Assembly: GCA_958407465.1 (NCBI GenBank)
Contig: CATYIV010000025.1
Location: 1 to 32,250 of the forward strand
Length of the DNA stretch: 32,250 nucleotides
Direction of reading: 5' to 3'
Source of the DNA: an uncultured Collinsella sp.
GTDB taxonomy: Bacteria > Actinomycetota > Coriobacteriia > Coriobacteriales > Coriobacteriaceae
Both the position numbers and the translations under genes were made by a program. This document shows, piece after piece, positions 32,041 through 32,250 of the stretch (position 1 is the first letter of the stretch; every line of letters starts with the position of its first letter). The notes beneath the pieces were generated by a model that saw only the letters and a program-made list of their open reading frames with translations, was not told the origin of the DNA and searched no databases.

Positions 32041-32250
32041 ACTGCAAAAATTCAAGCAACAGCACCGCCGTCTCTTGAACCACGCAGCCATCAATGCCCA
32101 GACAACGCCAACGAGCAGCATTCCTTAAGGGATAGATTAAATTAGATAAACGCGCCTTTACGGGTGATTTTTGGACGACGGGGCCCGGCCGGTGACGAGG
32201 TATTTGGTAGTCGAGCGATCCCGCAGGCGCAGCCGAGGACCAGCGAGACA
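32041..32250. other. Right-edge region without a supported gene
   Basis: Two minus-strand frames are open from the right edge (to 32142 or to about 32160) and could be the end of a gene lying outside the window, but their translations look unlike any known protein. A 27-codon minus-strand frame (32038-32121) encodes a hydrophobic stretch followed by KRRRCCC; its AAGGA abuts the ATG with no spacing, so it is doubtful. GACGACGGGGCCCGGCCGG (32173-32191) is a GC-rich stretch next to AT-rich DNA. Confidence 0.3.

Noticed and set aside
32038..32121. 27-codon membrane microprotein (hydrophobic stretch then KRRRCCC)
   Set aside because: Its AAGGA abuts the start codon with no spacing, it ends inside the terminator at 31997-32040, and such short frames arise by chance.

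Overview
The window looks like a chromosomal segment of a high-GC, Gram-positive gut actinobacterium of the Coriobacteriia, most likely a Collinsella. This is an inference from several things: GC- and GAC-rich codon use, an LAxTG-type wall-anchored protein, a pilus locus, an LTA-synthase-like enzyme, and many short palindromic intergenic repeats. No rRNA, tRNA, CRISPR array, prophage or transposase gene is visible.

Layout. Positions 1-6213 hold a sortase-assembled pilus locus on the minus strand, read from right to left: large tip adhesin, SipA-like signal-peptidase homologue, major pilin, class B-type sortase. This gene order matches the streptococcal FCT and PI-2 pilus islands. The adhesin is split by a ten-G homopolymer lying inside its signal peptide: nine Gs would restore a full-length secreted protein, so the locus looks phase-variable and is OFF in this sequence. 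The SipA homologue lacks both residues of the signal peptidase Ser/Lys dyad. Next (6214-10642) a LysR regulator is divergent from an SDR oxidoreductase, an OFA-like MFS transporter and a Gfo/Idh/MocA oxidoreductase, which look like one small catabolic operon. Then follow tex (+), a transaldolase/FSA-family aldolase (-), a Cof-type HAD phosphatase (-) and a fused rRNA methyltransferase RlmKL (+) whose first catalytic domain looks dead.

Positions 17685-22425 (-) form a potassium cluster: kup, a tiny tail-anchored membrane protein, a KdpD-like kinase lacking the usual N-terminal half, and KdpE. No KdpFABC pump is in the window. A nitroreductase (-) is divergent from an LTA-synthase-like enzyme (+). 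After a 438-bp gene-free stretch come a flavodoxin (-) and a heterodimeric ABC exporter (two minus-strand genes). A coiled-coil surface protein (+) with an LANTG sorting signal closes the window.

The intergenic DNA is unusually structured. It holds: (i) a 39-bp repeat with core GCCCCRTCCY, in one degenerate tandem cluster and two single copies, supplying the TAG stop of two genes; (ii) three hairpins with a common core but different, compensated outer stems; (iii) 49-bp inverted repeats exactly bracketing a perfect 23-bp-stem bidirectional terminator; (iv) a long hairpin between rlmKL and kdpE; and (v) five 14-bp sites alternating in orientation every 30-32 bp (a 62-bp period) between 26090 and 26227. 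The strongest leads are the phase-variable adhesin, the non-catalytic SipA homologue and the 62-bp-period array.
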